Source: JAHRVQ01 sp051278195 (GTDB lineage: Bacteria > Pseudomonadota > Gammaproteobacteria > Pseudomonadales > Azotimanducaceae). Taken from it: a DNA stretch of 64,000 nucleotides. Position 1 is the stretch's first letter; each line of letters begins with the position of its first letter. Location: NCBI GenBank assembly GCA_051278195.1, contig JBNMQM010000015.1, positions 11,441-75,440 on the forward strand. The letters are read 5' to 3'. This document shows, one piece after another, positions 32,484-41,863 of this stretch. Position numbers and translations under genes: made by a program. A model generated the notes under the pieces. It was not told where the DNA came from and made no database searches. It was given only the letters and a program-made list of their open reading frames with translations.

Positions 32484-33812
32484 CTACCCCTCCGCCTCGA
32501 TTCGCGACAGCATTTCTCTTAAATAAGGCCCGTATTCATACTTCCCGGTGCAGGCGAAGGTACAAAGTGCCAAGTCTTCTTCATCCAACTCTAAACAACC
32601 CAACTGGATAGCAGCATCAACATCGCCTACTAACAGCGATCGCAACAGTTGCGTGGGTAGAATATCGAGAGGCATCATTTCTTCATACGTTCCGAGGGGC
32701 ACCATGGCTCTGTAACTGCCGCCGGTGCTCGTTGTGATCTTGAGGCCTGCTTTACCCAACAGCGTCGAGGCGAATAGGCGTGTCAGTGAAAACTTGTTTG
32801 CACCGGGCTTAACAAAACCCATGAACTCACGCTGGGTGCCTTCTGAAAGTACTGATATTTGGTTGTGAAAGCGTCCGAGGTAAGCTGTTGTGCCAGCCGC
32901 CTTGCGACCATCTAGAACAGAACCCGATATGACTCGCTGCCCTACCGTTAAAATTTCGCCCGCTGTGATTTCATCAAGACAAGCACCGACGCACGTTCTC
33001 AATAGCCGGGGCCGGTTAACACCCGGGCCCGCTAGAGAAATTACTCGCTCAGAAAACAGCTTGCCTGTTTTGAATAAACCACCGATTGCGACAACATCCT
33101 GATAACCAATGGACCAGGCCTGTTTATCTTGGCTCACGGGTGCCAGGAAATGGATATGGGTGCCTGCCAAACCGGCTGGGTGTGGACCTGTAAAATCTTC
33201 ACGCTGAGCCACATCGCTCGAAGGAAGGTCAACCCCTGCTGCACCACAAAGATAAACAGTACCCGCGGTGAGCTTCTTGAGAACTGCGAGGCCTGCTTCA
33301 AATTCAGCTGCATGTTCGGCAATAAAGTGCTGGGGTTCTGGTGCAAGTGGACGAGTATCAATGGCCGTAACAAATATGTGTAACGGGGTGGCATCAACTG
33401 CAGGCGTTCTACCATAGGGCCGTGTCTTGAAAGCAATCCACTCACCCGATTCGATCAGCGTGGACACCAGCTCATCACGACTCGCACTTCCTGGGTCCTT
33501 AACCGCAAACTCCGTCTCGGCATCGCCACTCACTTCAATCACGACGGATTCGAATACACGCTTTTTGCCGCGATTCACCGCGACGACTTTGCCAGCAGCA
33601 GGCGCGGTATAACGGACACCTTCATTCTTTTTGTCGGTAAATAGCAATTGCCCTTTGGCAACTGTATCGCCCTCGGCAACCTCCATTGTCGGCTTCATGC
33701 CTGGATAGTCGTCACCCACAACCGCAACCCGTGTTACCGGGGCTGCAGAATCGATTTCCTGAACCGGTTTGCCGGCAATCGGTAAATCCAAACCCTTTTT
33801 AATTTTGATCAT
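32484..33812 (-). CDS. nqrA: Na+-NQR subunit A
   Basis: A 442-residue cytoplasmic subunit at the quinone-side of the complex, first gene of the operon. I start it at the ATG at 33812 (MIKIKKGLDLPIAGKPVQ), with AGGGAATC just upstream; the frame stays open for another 20 codons but these lack homology. It shows the RnfC-like core (VAVVGDDYPGMKPTMEVAEGDTVAKGQ near residue 30, a biotinyl-lipoyl-like fold). The C-terminal phrase CTFACTGKYEYG is the family hallmark. It gives the operon order nqrA-B-C-D-E-F and drives Na+ export coupled to respiration. Confidence 0.97.
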   Translation of the reverse strand: MIKIKKGLDLPIAGKPVQEIDSAAPVTRVAVVGDDYPGMKPTMEVAEGDTVAKGQLLFTDKKNEGVRYTAPAAGKVVAVNRGKKRVFESVVIEVSGDAETEFAVKDPGSASRDELVSTLIESGEWIAFKTRPYGRTPAVDATPLHIFVTAIDTRPLAPEPQHFIAEHAAEFEAGLAVLKKLTAGTVYLCGAAGVDLPSSDVAQREDFTGPHPAGLAGTHIHFLAPVSQDKQAWSIGYQDVVAIGGLFKTGKLFSERVISLAGPGVNRPRLLRTCVGACLDEITAGEILTVGQRVISGSVLDGRKAAGTTAYLGRFHNQISVLSEGTQREFMGFVKPGANKFSLTRLFASTLLGKAGLKITTSTGGSYRAMVPLGTYEEMMPLDILPTQLLRSLLVGDVDAAIQLGCLELDEEDLALCTFACTGKYEYGPYLREMLSRIEAEG

Positions 33813-33922
33813 TGATTCCCTAACACCAGCGAGCGGGGCGCCGGCCCAAAATGAATACGCCTTACGGGGCAAATCATAAGTGTAGATCGCGAAAGCGAAT
33901 ATTGCGGAAAATTGATCACAAT

Positions 33923-34026
33923 GACGCCTTTCGGCGTCCTCTGAACAACCAGTTACATCAATTACGAAGCAAATCCGTAATAACTGTATGCGCTAACAAC
34001 GATACAAAAAATCGCGGCTAATTATA
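33923..34026 (-). promoter_or_regulatory. nqr promoter -10 and structured leader
   Basis: In the 294 bases between gap and nqrA, the minus strand has a perfect TATAAT at 34026-34021 with a weak -35 (TGGATT, 17-base spacer). The leader after it, about 200 bases long, holds an inverted repeat at 33961-33981 (ATTACG, nine bases, CGTAAT) and a perfect hairpin at 33923-33938 that reads GACGCC-GAAA-GGCGTC in the transcript, a stable GNRA tetraloop with no U-run after it. These could set mRNA stability or control translation of nqrA. Confidence 0.4.
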
Positions 34027-34049
34027 AAATGCTGAGGCTGATTAATCCA

Positions 34050-34080
34050 CTCCAAAGGCAGATATATCCTACCTTTGGAG
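34050..34080 (-). terminator. Hairpin after gap, possible terminator
   Basis: CTCCAAAGG at 34050-34058 and CCTTTGGAG at 34072-34080 form a perfect 9-bp stem with a 13-base loop, 27 bases after the gap stop codon. No T-run follows on the minus strand, so termination may need Rho. Confidence 0.4.
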
Positions 34081-34106
34081 AGAATTAATTCTGATGGAGC
34101 AGTACT

Positions 34107-35585
34107 TTAGCTTCCGATTGGTGCGTCTCCACTGTCGGGCTCGGATGGTACCGATGGATATTTAATACCCGCCATTTTTTGCGCTACTCGGACCACCTGA
34201 CAGGTATAGCCGAACTCATTGTCGTACCAGACGTACAATACAACATTGTTACCATTGACAATTGTGACCGCGGAATCCACGACACCGGCGTGTCGATCGC
34301 CGATAAAGTCAGACGATACGACTTCATCCGAAACTGAGTAGCCAACCTGGCGCTGCATGGTCGAATGTAAAGAGATATCGCGAAGAAAATCATTCACCTC
34401 ATCCCGGGTGGTGTCATTTTCAAGCGTCAAATTCAGAATCGCCATAGACACATTGGCCACTGGCACCCGAATTGAGTTGCCCGACAATTTACCCTTCAGC
34501 TCGGGCAGCAACTTACCCACAGAACTCGTCGCATTTGATTCAGTTAACACCATATTAAGCGGTGCACTGCGACCTCGACGGGTCTTGGGATGAATATTGT
34601 CATGTAGGTTCTGGTCGTCGGTGTAGGCGTGAACCGTCTCCATATGCCCTCTGACGATGCCGAACTTATCTTGGATAGATTTTAGGACCGGCACAATCGC
34701 GTTGGTGGTGCATGAAGCTGCTGCAATAATCTTATCTTCTGGAACAATAATGCCCGAATTAACACCCGCGACAATATTCTTAATATCGCCCTTACCTGAT
34801 GTTGTGAGCAGCACTTTTGCAGCACCTTTGGCCTTGAGGTGCTGAGATAAGCCCTCCTCGTCGCGCCAAACACCAGAACTATCGATCACCAATGCATTGT
34901 TGATGCCGTACTCGGTGTAATCGATGCTGGCAGGATCGCTCGAATAGATAAACTTGATGGCATTGCCGTTGCAAACCAGCACCATGTTGTCTTCGTCGAC
35001 CCGAATAGTGCCTTTGAAATTCCCATGAATGGAGTCGCGTCGCAGCAAACTCGCGCGACGGTTCAAATCGAGCACAGGGTCCTTAGGTGGCCTGAGGACA
35101 ACGGCGCGCTGAACCAGATTATGCCCACCGCCGGTTTTTTCCACCAACAATCGAGTGGCCAATCGGCCGATACGGCCAAAACCGTATACGACAACGTCCC
35201 TGGGCTCATGCATAACCGTATCGACACCAAGAATCGCCTCACAATCGCGCTTAACGTAAGCCTCCATACTGAGGCCGTTGTTGTCCGCCATGAAGTTTGA
35301 AGTCAGTTTACCAATATCGATATGAGCGGGGCCCAAGTCCAGCCTGGACAAGATTTCCATAATCGGATGTGTTTCAAACTCTGACATCTCATTATTTTCG
35401 ATCTGTCGCACAAATCGATGCGCTTTCATTAGCTCGATAACAGACGTGTTGTAAAGGGGAACGCCATGGATATACATCGCGACATTGCGACGGTACAAAC
35501 CGCCTATGATTGGGATCATCGCTTCAGCCAGTGCTTCACGTTCTTTCCAATCAGCGAAAACGCCTTCAAGACCAGGTCGGGCCAC
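34107..35585 (-). CDS. Long-form glyceraldehyde-3-phosphate dehydrogenase
   Basis: A 492-residue GAPDH with an N-terminal extension of about 130 residues that short GAPDHs lack. The NAD(P) fold GFGRIGR is at 135-141, the catalytic cysteine is C292 in ASCTTNAIVP, and the C-terminal WYDNEFGY is intact. The GTG start at 35585 has a perfect AGGAG eight to twelve bases upstream. Similar long GAPDHs exist in Pseudomonas next to mfd (PA3001). The extension (EREALAEAMIPIIGGLYRRN and on) is helical with no known domain. Its direction in glycolysis or gluconeogenesis, and cofactor, cannot be told from sequence. No other glycolytic gene is near. Confidence 0.92.
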   Translation of the reverse strand: MARPGLEGVFADWKEREALAEAMIPIIGGLYRRNVAMYIHGVPLYNTSVIELMKAHRFVRQIENNEMSEFETHPIMEILSRLDLGPAHIDIGKLTSNFMADNNGLSMEAYVKRDCEAILGVDTVMHEPRDVVVYGFGRIGRLATRLLVEKTGGGHNLVQRAVVLRPPKDPVLDLNRRASLLRRDSIHGNFKGTIRVDEDNMVLVCNGNAIKFIYSSDPASIDYTEYGINNALVIDSSGVWRDEEGLSQHLKAKGAAKVLLTTSGKGDIKNIVAGVNSGIIVPEDKIIAAASCTTNAIVPVLKSIQDKFGIVRGHMETVHAYTDDQNLHDNIHPKTRRGRSAPLNMVLTESNATSSVGKLLPELKGKLSGNSIRVPVANVSMAILNLTLENDTTRDEVNDFLRDISLHSTMQRQVGYSVSDEVVSSDFIGDRHAGVVDSAVTIVNGNNVVLYVWYDNEFGYTCQVVRVAQKMAGIKYPSVPSEPDSGDAPIGS

Positions 35586-35711
35586 GAAAAACTCCTTTAA
35601 AATTCAGAGGATTAATGGGGAAACCGATAAATTTCCCTTCAATTTTGCGCGTATTATCGAGACTTGCCACCATCAACGCAAGACAGAAAAACGCTTTGTA
35701 AGCGGAGGTTG

Positions 35712-36659
35712 CTACCGCTTGTCCAGAATCAAAGTATTGTTGTTTTGATCAATCCTAAAGTCGTAGTGGCGCAGGAAATTCATTCCCAGTAAACCCACCA
35801 CGTCTCCGGGCATCGACAGTGGCAGCGCGCCTACTGGTAGCTCCGCAATCTGAGCACTGCCGAGGCTGACCAGACCGAGTGTCACGACAGGTGCAGACAC
35901 GACCCCATTCGCGGTGACGAAGTACTGCCGCTCAACATCAAGACTGTAGCCAGACATCTGCAAAACCCCGGCGTCAATGGCCGTCATGGCGGCACCCGTA
36001 TCTACCAACAATTTGACGGGGTAACGATTGTCAATCATCGCCTCAACAATGAACTGGCCGTCACGCCCAGTCAGCGGCAACGTCTCTAGCGCGATATCAG
36101 CTGCTACATTGCGCTCAACCTGAGTCATCAGTTCCCGCGCCTCCGCACCATATCGCTCGTGATTACTAATCTGCGCCAGCGGTGCGAGGGCAGCGTCACC
36201 ATTGCCCATTTGAATGCGCAACTTACCTAGCTGAAGCTGATACTCGGCGAACTGCGGTAGCGAGAGTGTGAGTTGCTCATAAAAGGCGTCTACCTCTTGA
36301 AACTGATTAATCTCAATCAATGCGCGGGTATAGGCATCGACAAATTGGGCCAGGAGCCGCCTAAACTCGTCCTGCTCCAATGGTGTGATGGCAACAAAGG
36401 ATGCTTCCAATAATAATTCGAAGGCTCGCTCATAGCGATCATCATCAATGTACATTGATATTTGCGAGCGCAATTCATGGAATGGTGACAAGCTTTTTGA
36501 CGGCGCGACGGATAATCGAGTATCGGTCAATGGGGTTTCCGTCAAGACCGGTGATCGAACTGAAACGATAATAGGTGCTACTCGCCAAGCATGGAGATAC
36601 CAGCCCAAGACCAGACCGATAGTAAACACCACAACCACCCAAAATAGTCGGATATTCAA
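35712..36659 (-). CDS. Membrane-anchored retropepsin-like aspartic protease
   Basis: A 315-residue protein. Residues 5-24 form a membrane anchor, followed by a helical, TPR-like region (about 60-185) and a retropepsin-like aspartic domain (about 200-315). The catalytic motif is D220-T-G in LLVDTGAAMTAID, and the second signature GLLGMNFLRHYDFRID is typical of the TIGR02281 'clan AA' family. A TTG at 36659 seems to be the start, because no ATG or GTG stands upstream in frame before a stop. It is divergent from mfd with a 77-base gap. Substrate unknown; periplasmic location inferred from the anchor. Confidence 0.85.
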   Translation of the reverse strand: MNIRLFWVVVVFTIGLVLGWYLHAWRVAPIIVSVRSPVLTETPLTDTRLSVAPSKSLSPFHELRSQISMYIDDDRYERAFELLLEASFVAITPLEQDEFRRLLAQFVDAYTRALIEINQFQEVDAFYEQLTLSLPQFAEYQLQLGKLRIQMGNGDAALAPLAQISNHERYGAEARELMTQVERNVAADIALETLPLTGRDGQFIVEAMIDNRYPVKLLVDTGAAMTAIDAGVLQMSGYSLDVERQYFVTANGVVSAPVVTLGLVSLGSAQIAELPVGALPLSMPGDVVGLLGMNFLRHYDFRIDQNNNTLILDKR

Positions 36660-36736
36660 CCGAGTAACCGCACTTGTTTAATTCCCATGATTAAGTAACC
36701 TTCCTATCCCTTCTCAGCCCCATTTAAGGACCGTCA

Positions 36737-39700
36737 ATGACCAACACCTTACCATTGGGTGTTTATCAGATTCCAGATGCACCTGGTAACCGTAGACACT
36801 GGGGCAACCTAGATCAGGCAGCTTTGAGCCTCGCCGTGGCCGATGCCATTCGGGCCGAGAAAGGCTTCACCATGCTTGTGGTTCGAGATACCCAGACCGC
36901 TGAAAGTGTCAGCCATGAACTCCAATTTTTTTTACCAGAGTCTGTGCCGGTAATGCTGTTTCCCGATTGGGAAACACTGATCTACGATAGCTTTTCACCG
37001 CACCAAGATATCGTCTCTGATCGCCTGGCCATTCTGAATGAACTGCCGCTCCAGAAAAAGGGTGTTCTTGTCGTGCCGGCAACCACTTTGATGCAAAAGC
37101 TCGCGCCCCGCTCTTTTACCCTGGGCAGCAGCTTTGTACTCGACAAGGGTCAGAAATTTGATATAGAGGCAATGCGCAAAAAGCTTACCGCGTCGGCTTA
37201 CCGATGTGTCGATACTGTTTTCGAGCATGGCGAGTTTGCAGTGCGTGGTTCTATTATGGATATATTCCCGATGGGGGTTGATCATCCATTTCGACTAGAT
37301 TTGTTCGACGATGAAATCGAATCTATTCGAGTTTTTGATCCAGAAACCCAGCGTTCGATTGAGCAGGTTGAATCGATCCGATTGTTATCAGCTCGCGAGT
37401 TCCCATTAACCGATGACGCTATTAACCGATTTCAAGATCGTTGGCACCAACACTTTCAGGGTAGTCCGCGCGCATGCCAAGTTTATCAGGACGTATCCCA
37501 GGGACTTTCGCCACCAGGAATCGAATACTATTTACCACTATTTTTCGAAGAATTAGAAACACTTTTCGACTATTTACCCGAAGACACGTTGATCTTAACT
37601 GCTGAAATCGACAACGCTGTAACAGAAAGCTGGCAAAGTGCAGAGTCAAGATACGAGAACCTTCGTTATGACATTCAGCGCCCCATAGTCGCGCCGTCAG
37701 AGTTCCTCCTACCATTGGATGAAATATTTTTAAGCTGCAATCTTCGCCGACGGGGCTTATTGGAATCGACCGAAGGCAAAGGTGACAACTTCCCCTTTAG
37801 ACCACTACCAGAACTCACAGTTAATGATCGACTACAGAATCCGCTGACCAATCTGACCAATTTTTTGGGCGCAGAGTCGGCCCGCCTTGTGATCGTCGCC
37901 GAGTCAAACGGACGTCGCGAGGTCGTGGACGAACTGCTGCGTAAACACAATATTGAACCGGAGTATCAGGACTCTTGGACCGCAGCACTGAACAGCGATG
38001 CTCGTATCGTTGTGACCGTTAGCCCCCTTGAACGAGGCTTTTACCTGCCCGGCTCTATGCTATTTGTGACTGAGCAACAACTGTTTGGCGAACACGTGCT
38101 GCAACAGCGCCGACGCGCAAAACAAAAGGACAATGTTGCTGAACTGGTCATCAAGAGCCTGACTGAACTCAATATTGGCTCACCCGTTGTTCATATTGAT
38201 CACGGCGTTGGCCGGTATCTAGGTCTTGAAACACTGCATATAGATGGCCAACAAACTGAGTTTTTGACTTTAGGCTATGACGACGAAGCCAAACTATACG
38301 TACCCGTTTCTTCGCTTCACCTAATCTCTCGCTACGCTGGAACAGATGAAACAAAGGCACCATTACATCGACTTGGTAGCGAAATCTGGGAGAAGGCAAA
38401 ACGCAAAGCCGCGGAGCAGGTTCGCGACGTCGCGGCGGAACTACTCAACATATATGCACGTCGCGAAGCCAAATCGGGTTTTGCCTTCCCTGAACCGGAT
38501 GAGGCCTACTATAAATTTGCCGCCGCGTTTCCTTTCGAAGAAACACCGGATCAACAGAATGCAATCGAGCGAGTCATTAGCGACATGACTCGGCATAGAG
38601 CAATGGACCATCTTGTCTGTGGTGATGTTGGCTTTGGTAAAACGGAAGTTGCGATGCGGGCAGCTTTCCTCGCCGTACATGCGGGTAAACAAGTCGCCGT
38701 CCTAGTACCGACAACCCTACTGGCACAACAGCATGTGGAAACCTTTAAGGATCGCTTTGCTGATCTGCCTGTGAACGTGGATTCCATATCTCGCTTCAGA
38801 ACGAAAAAGGAACAGACCCAGGTAATCGAGAAATTGGCTGCTGGCACCGTCGATATCGTCATAGGTACCCACGCCTTGATCCAAGATGGCATCACATTCA
38901 AGGATCTTGGTTTACTCGTTATCGATGAAGAACACCGTTTTGGAGTACGCCAAAAAGAAAAGCTGAAGTCGATGCGAGCCGAGGTGGACATTTTGACCAT
39001 GACAGCGACGCCAATCCCGCGCACATTGAATATGGCAATGTCTGGCATGCGTGATCTCACTATTATTGCAACACCACCGGCGAAACGCCTGTCGATCAAA
39101 ACCTTTGTCAGACAAAGAACTGACGGCCTAGTCAAAGAAGCAATCCAGCGCGAACTTAATCGAGGCGGCCAGGTTTACTACCTACACAATGAAGTGAAAA
39201 CGATCGAGAACACTGCAGAGAAAATACGCGAAATTGTACCAAACGCTCGGGTCGCCATAGGGCATGGGCAAATGCGTGAACGCGAACTCGAACAAGTGAT
39301 GTCAGACTTTTATCACAAGCGTGCCAACGTGTTGGTTTGCTCTACCATTATTGAGACTGGCATCGACGTGCCTAACGCGAACACTATTATCATGGACCGC
39401 GCAGACAAGTTTGGACTGGCGCAGATGCATCAGTTACGGGGCCGTGTCGGTCGATCTCATCACCAAGCATATGCCTACTTGTTGACACCACACCCCAAAG
39501 CCATCAGCGCCGATGCTAGCAAACGTTTGGACGCCATCAGTGAAGCAGAAGATCTGGGGGCGGGCTTTATTCTCGCCAGCCATGACCTCGAAATTCGCGG
39601 TGCCGGCGAACTACTCGGTGATGAACAAACCGGTAATATGCAAACCATTGGCTACTCACTCTTTATGGAAATGCTGGATCGTGCCGTCAAAGCGATCAAG

Positions 39701-40195
39701 GATGGCAAAACACCGAATCTCGACCGACCTCTGGATGACGGTACAGAAGTCAATCTCCGCTTACCCGCGTTGATTCCTGAAAGCTACCTCCCAGACGTTC
39801 ATGGCCGACTGGTACTGTATAAGCGCATATCGAATGCAAAGAACTCTGAAGAGCTGAGAGAACTTCAGGTTGAAATGATTGACCGTTTCGGCCTATTGCC
39901 TGAATCAACCAAGACCCTTTTTCGGATCACCGAGCTTAAGCTGCGAGCTGAGTCTCTCGGTATCAAAAAAGTTGATGTTGGGGACAAGATTGGACGCTTT
40001 GAATTTGGTCAAGACACACCCATCGATCCGTTTAGCATCGTGCAACTCGTACAATCAGAACCCCATCGCTATCGTCTTCCCACTGCAAATCAATTGTCGT
40101 TTGAGGAAGTCATGGAAAAACCCGAGACAAGATTCACCAAAGTCGAAAGGCTATTGGAAAGACTGGAGGAGAAAGTACTTGGCAACGCCAGCTAA
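36737..40195 (+). CDS. mfd: Transcription-repair coupling factor Mfd
   Basis: An 1152-residue DNA translocase that removes stalled RNA polymerase and recruits UvrA. In order: the UvrB-homologous N-terminal region, an RNA polymerase interaction domain (about 480-550, starting GSPVVHIDHGVGRYLGLETL), the helicase domains with Walker A GDVGFGKTE near residue 630 and DEEH near 729, a TRG motif (RGAGELLGDEQTG), and the autoinhibitory C-terminal domain. Length matches E. coli (1148). A TTG inside its last codons begins the downstream csiV gene, which overlaps by 17 bases. Confidence 0.97.
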   Translation: MTNTLPLGVYQIPDAPGNRRHWGNLDQAALSLAVADAIRAEKGFTMLVVRDTQTAESVSHELQFFLPESVPVMLFPDWETLIYDSFSPHQDIVSDRLAILNELPLQKKGVLVVPATTLMQKLAPRSFTLGSSFVLDKGQKFDIEAMRKKLTASAYRCVDTVFEHGEFAVRGSIMDIFPMGVDHPFRLDLFDDEIESIRVFDPETQRSIEQVESIRLLSAREFPLTDDAINRFQDRWHQHFQGSPRACQVYQDVSQGLSPPGIEYYLPLFFEELETLFDYLPEDTLILTAEIDNAVTESWQSAESRYENLRYDIQRPIVAPSEFLLPLDEIFLSCNLRRRGLLESTEGKGDNFPFRPLPELTVNDRLQNPLTNLTNFLGAESARLVIVAESNGRREVVDELLRKHNIEPEYQDSWTAALNSDARIVVTVSPLERGFYLPGSMLFVTEQQLFGEHVLQQRRRAKQKDNVAELVIKSLTELNIGSPVVHIDHGVGRYLGLETLHIDGQQTEFLTLGYDDEAKLYVPVSSLHLISRYAGTDETKAPLHRLGSEIWEKAKRKAAEQVRDVAAELLNIYARREAKSGFAFPEPDEAYYKFAAAFPFEETPDQQNAIERVISDMTRHRAMDHLVCGDVGFGKTEVAMRAAFLAVHAGKQVAVLVPTTLLAQQHVETFKDRFADLPVNVDSISRFRTKKEQTQVIEKLAAGTVDIVIGTHALIQDGITFKDLGLLVIDEEHRFGVRQKEKLKSMRAEVDILTMTATPIPRTLNMAMSGMRDLTIIATPPAKRLSIKTFVRQRTDGLVKEAIQRELNRGGQVYYLHNEVKTIENTAEKIREIVPNARVAIGHGQMRERELEQVMSDFYHKRANVLVCSTIIETGIDVPNANTIIMDRADKFGLAQMHQLRGRVGRSHHQAYAYLLTPHPKAISADASKRLDAISEAEDLGAGFILASHDLEIRGAGELLGDEQTGNMQTIGYSLFMEMLDRAVKAIKDGKTPNLDRPLDDGTEVNLRLPALIPESYLPDVHGRLVLYKRISNAKNSEELRELQVEMIDRFGLLPESTKTLFRITELKLRAESLGIKKVDVGDKIGRFEFGQDTPIDPFSIVQLVQSEPHRYRLPTANQLSFEEVMEKPETRFTKVERLLERLEEKVLGNAS

Positions 40196-41144
40196 TATTT
40201 CACTGGCCGCTCTGCTACTCGGTCTGTCTATCAGCTCGACCAGCCCAGCGTTCGGCGCAGACTACTCGGATTGGTATCAGGTGGAGGTCGTCATCTTTGC
40301 TAACAAGACGCCAGCTAAAACTGATGAAATCTGGCCGGTGATACCACTCAACTATCCAGAAGAAATGGTCAGCATTGCACCACAAGCACCTCCATTCTCT
40401 GTTGAGCAAGTCCGCCAGCTGGAAGGCTATTTCGCCCTATTTAATAACGGGTCGAATGAGCCGTTCGATGCAAACAGTGACCAGCCACAGATCATCGATT
40501 CAAACGAGTTTCTGTTTCAGAGCCGAAGTCGTTTGCAGGTGCCTGTAGAGATTAAGGTGGATACCCCTGGCATTGATGATCGCTTGACGGATGATCGCTT
40601 GGATATCGAAATAGACTATGAGTCGCTGTTCCAATCGGACGCCCCTCAGGCCTTCACTGCCTTGCCCGAAGAGCGTAGAATTTTGAATAGCCAAGCACGC
40701 TCAATACGTCGATCCTCTTTGTATAAGACGCTGGTTCACCAGTCGTGGCTCCAACCGATTGCCCCAGACAAGGACTCTTTTCCGATACTGATACAAGCAG
40801 GCGCTCATTTTGACGACATGTATGAGCTAGACGGCACCATAACCATTAGTCGATCCCGCTTCTTACACGTTAATACGGACCTTTGGTACACAGAGTTTAC
40901 GCCTTTGTACCAGCAGGGTGAGGCACCAGGATCGACGGCGGCAAATCTATTAGCGCCAGAGCTGCGAGATAAATATCCAGAAGTGGCAGATTGGGAGTCA
41001 ACCAAAGGGCAGTATTTGAAAGTACATTCGCACCCGCTACGACAATCCAGACGAATGCGCAGCTCCACTCTGCATTTTATTGATCACCCTCGCTTTGGCA
41101 TCCTCGTCAAAATAGAGGGTTTTAATGAAAGCGACGCCGATTAA
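40179..41144 (+). CDS. csiV: CsiV-family protein
   Basis: A 321-residue exported protein. I start it at the TTG at 40179: a strong GGAGGA stands eight bases upstream, inside the mfd reading frame, and the resulting N-terminus (ATPANISLAALLLGLSISSTSPAFGA) is a complete signal peptide. No ATG start in this frame gives such a product. The body opens with WYQVEVVIFA, the hallmark of the CsiV family, and has HVNTDLWYTEF, then HPRFGILVKIEGF at the end. CsiV of Vibrio activates peptidoglycan synthesis in the periplasm in response to LpoA; the Pseudomonas homologue also follows mfd. The last four bases overlap the convergent phosphorylase gene. Confidence 0.88.
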   Translation: MATPANISLAALLLGLSISSTSPAFGADYSDWYQVEVVIFANKTPAKTDEIWPVIPLNYPEEMVSIAPQAPPFSVEQVRQLEGYFALFNNGSNEPFDANSDQPQIIDSNEFLFQSRSRLQVPVEIKVDTPGIDDRLTDDRLDIEIDYESLFQSDAPQAFTALPEERRILNSQARSIRRSSLYKTLVHQSWLQPIAPDKDSFPILIQAGAHFDDMYELDGTITISRSRFLHVNTDLWYTEFTPLYQQGEAPGSTAANLLAPELRDKYPEVADWESTKGQYLKVHSHPLRQSRRMRSSTLHFIDHPRFGILVKIEGFNESDAD

Positions 41145-41860
41145 GCGCCGCGTACAACAGATTCGATGACCGTCACGACCTGGGCCATGCTCGTCGCAAG
41201 GCTCGAACTGATCGCCTCAAAATCCAACTCTCCGGCCAGTCCAGCACCTTTATTCACCACAACAGATAAACCGGCGTAAGGCAGGCCGATTTCACGAGCA
41301 AGCGCAGCCTCGGGCATCGCCGTCATTCCAACGATGGTACAACCATCATGGTGTAGTCGTTGAACTTCGGCTGCGGTTTCTAGCCTTGGTCCGTTGGTGC
41401 AGCCATAGGTCCCGGACAGAATACAATTAACACCTTCCGTAACCATTGCGACATCAATAATTTGTTGGCGCAAGGCCTCATCATAGGGGTAGGTGAAATC
41501 AATATGGTCAATTTTTTGATCGAAGAAAGTGTGTTCCCGACCGCTCGTGTAATCGATAATTTGATCCGGCACCACAAAGTCACCTACTTCAAGCCCAGGC
41601 GCCACACTGCCCACAGCTGTCACCGCAAGCAGATGGCTAACGCCCATCTGTTTTAGCGCTTGAATATTTGCACGATAATTAACTTTGTGGGGCGGATGCT
41701 GAGCTGGATTGCCATGCCTCGGCATGAAAATTACCGGCTGGTTTGCCAGCAAACCAGCTTCCAGATAAGCCGAACCGAATCGAGTCTCGACCCGCTCGCT
41801 TTCAGTGTTACGCAATGCTGCCAGCGCGCCAAAACCAGTACCACCGAGTATCCCGAACAA
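41141..41860 (-). CDS. S-methyl-5'-thioinosine phosphorylase (MTIP)
   Basis: A 239-residue purine nucleoside phosphorylase-family enzyme. FGILGGTGF at the start, PRHGNPAQHPPHKVNYRANI and GMTAMPEAALAREIGLPYA are the phosphate and purine-site motifs of the MTAP/MTIP group. Its short length and position after the mfd-csiV pair match PA3004, which prefers methylthioinosine over methylthioadenosine. It recycles the polyamine by-product MTA after deamination. The start is TTG at 41860, three bases after the SapC-like stop codon, with AGG upstream. MTAP activity on adenosine substrates remains possible. Confidence 0.88.
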   Translation of the reverse strand: MFGILGGTGFGALAALRNTESERVETRFGSAYLEAGLLANQPVIFMPRHGNPAQHPPHKVNYRANIQALKQMGVSHLLAVTAVGSVAPGLEVGDFVVPDQIIDYTSGREHTFFDQKIDHIDFTYPYDEALRQQIIDVAMVTEGVNCILSGTYGCTNGPRLETAAEVQRLHHDGCTIVGMTAMPEAALAREIGLPYAGLSVVVNKGAGLAGELDFEAISSSLATSMAQVVTVIESVVRGA

Positions 41861-41863
41861 AAC

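Noticed and set aside
33911..33925. ArcA/FNR-type box (TTGAT-N4-ATCAA) in the nqr leader
   Set aside because: Only the first half-site fits; the second reads ATGAC and the site lies well downstream of the likely -10.
38551..39135. A 194-codon frame antisense to mfd
   Set aside because: It lies wholly in the conserved helicase region of mfd; composition is that of a shadow of the sense codons.
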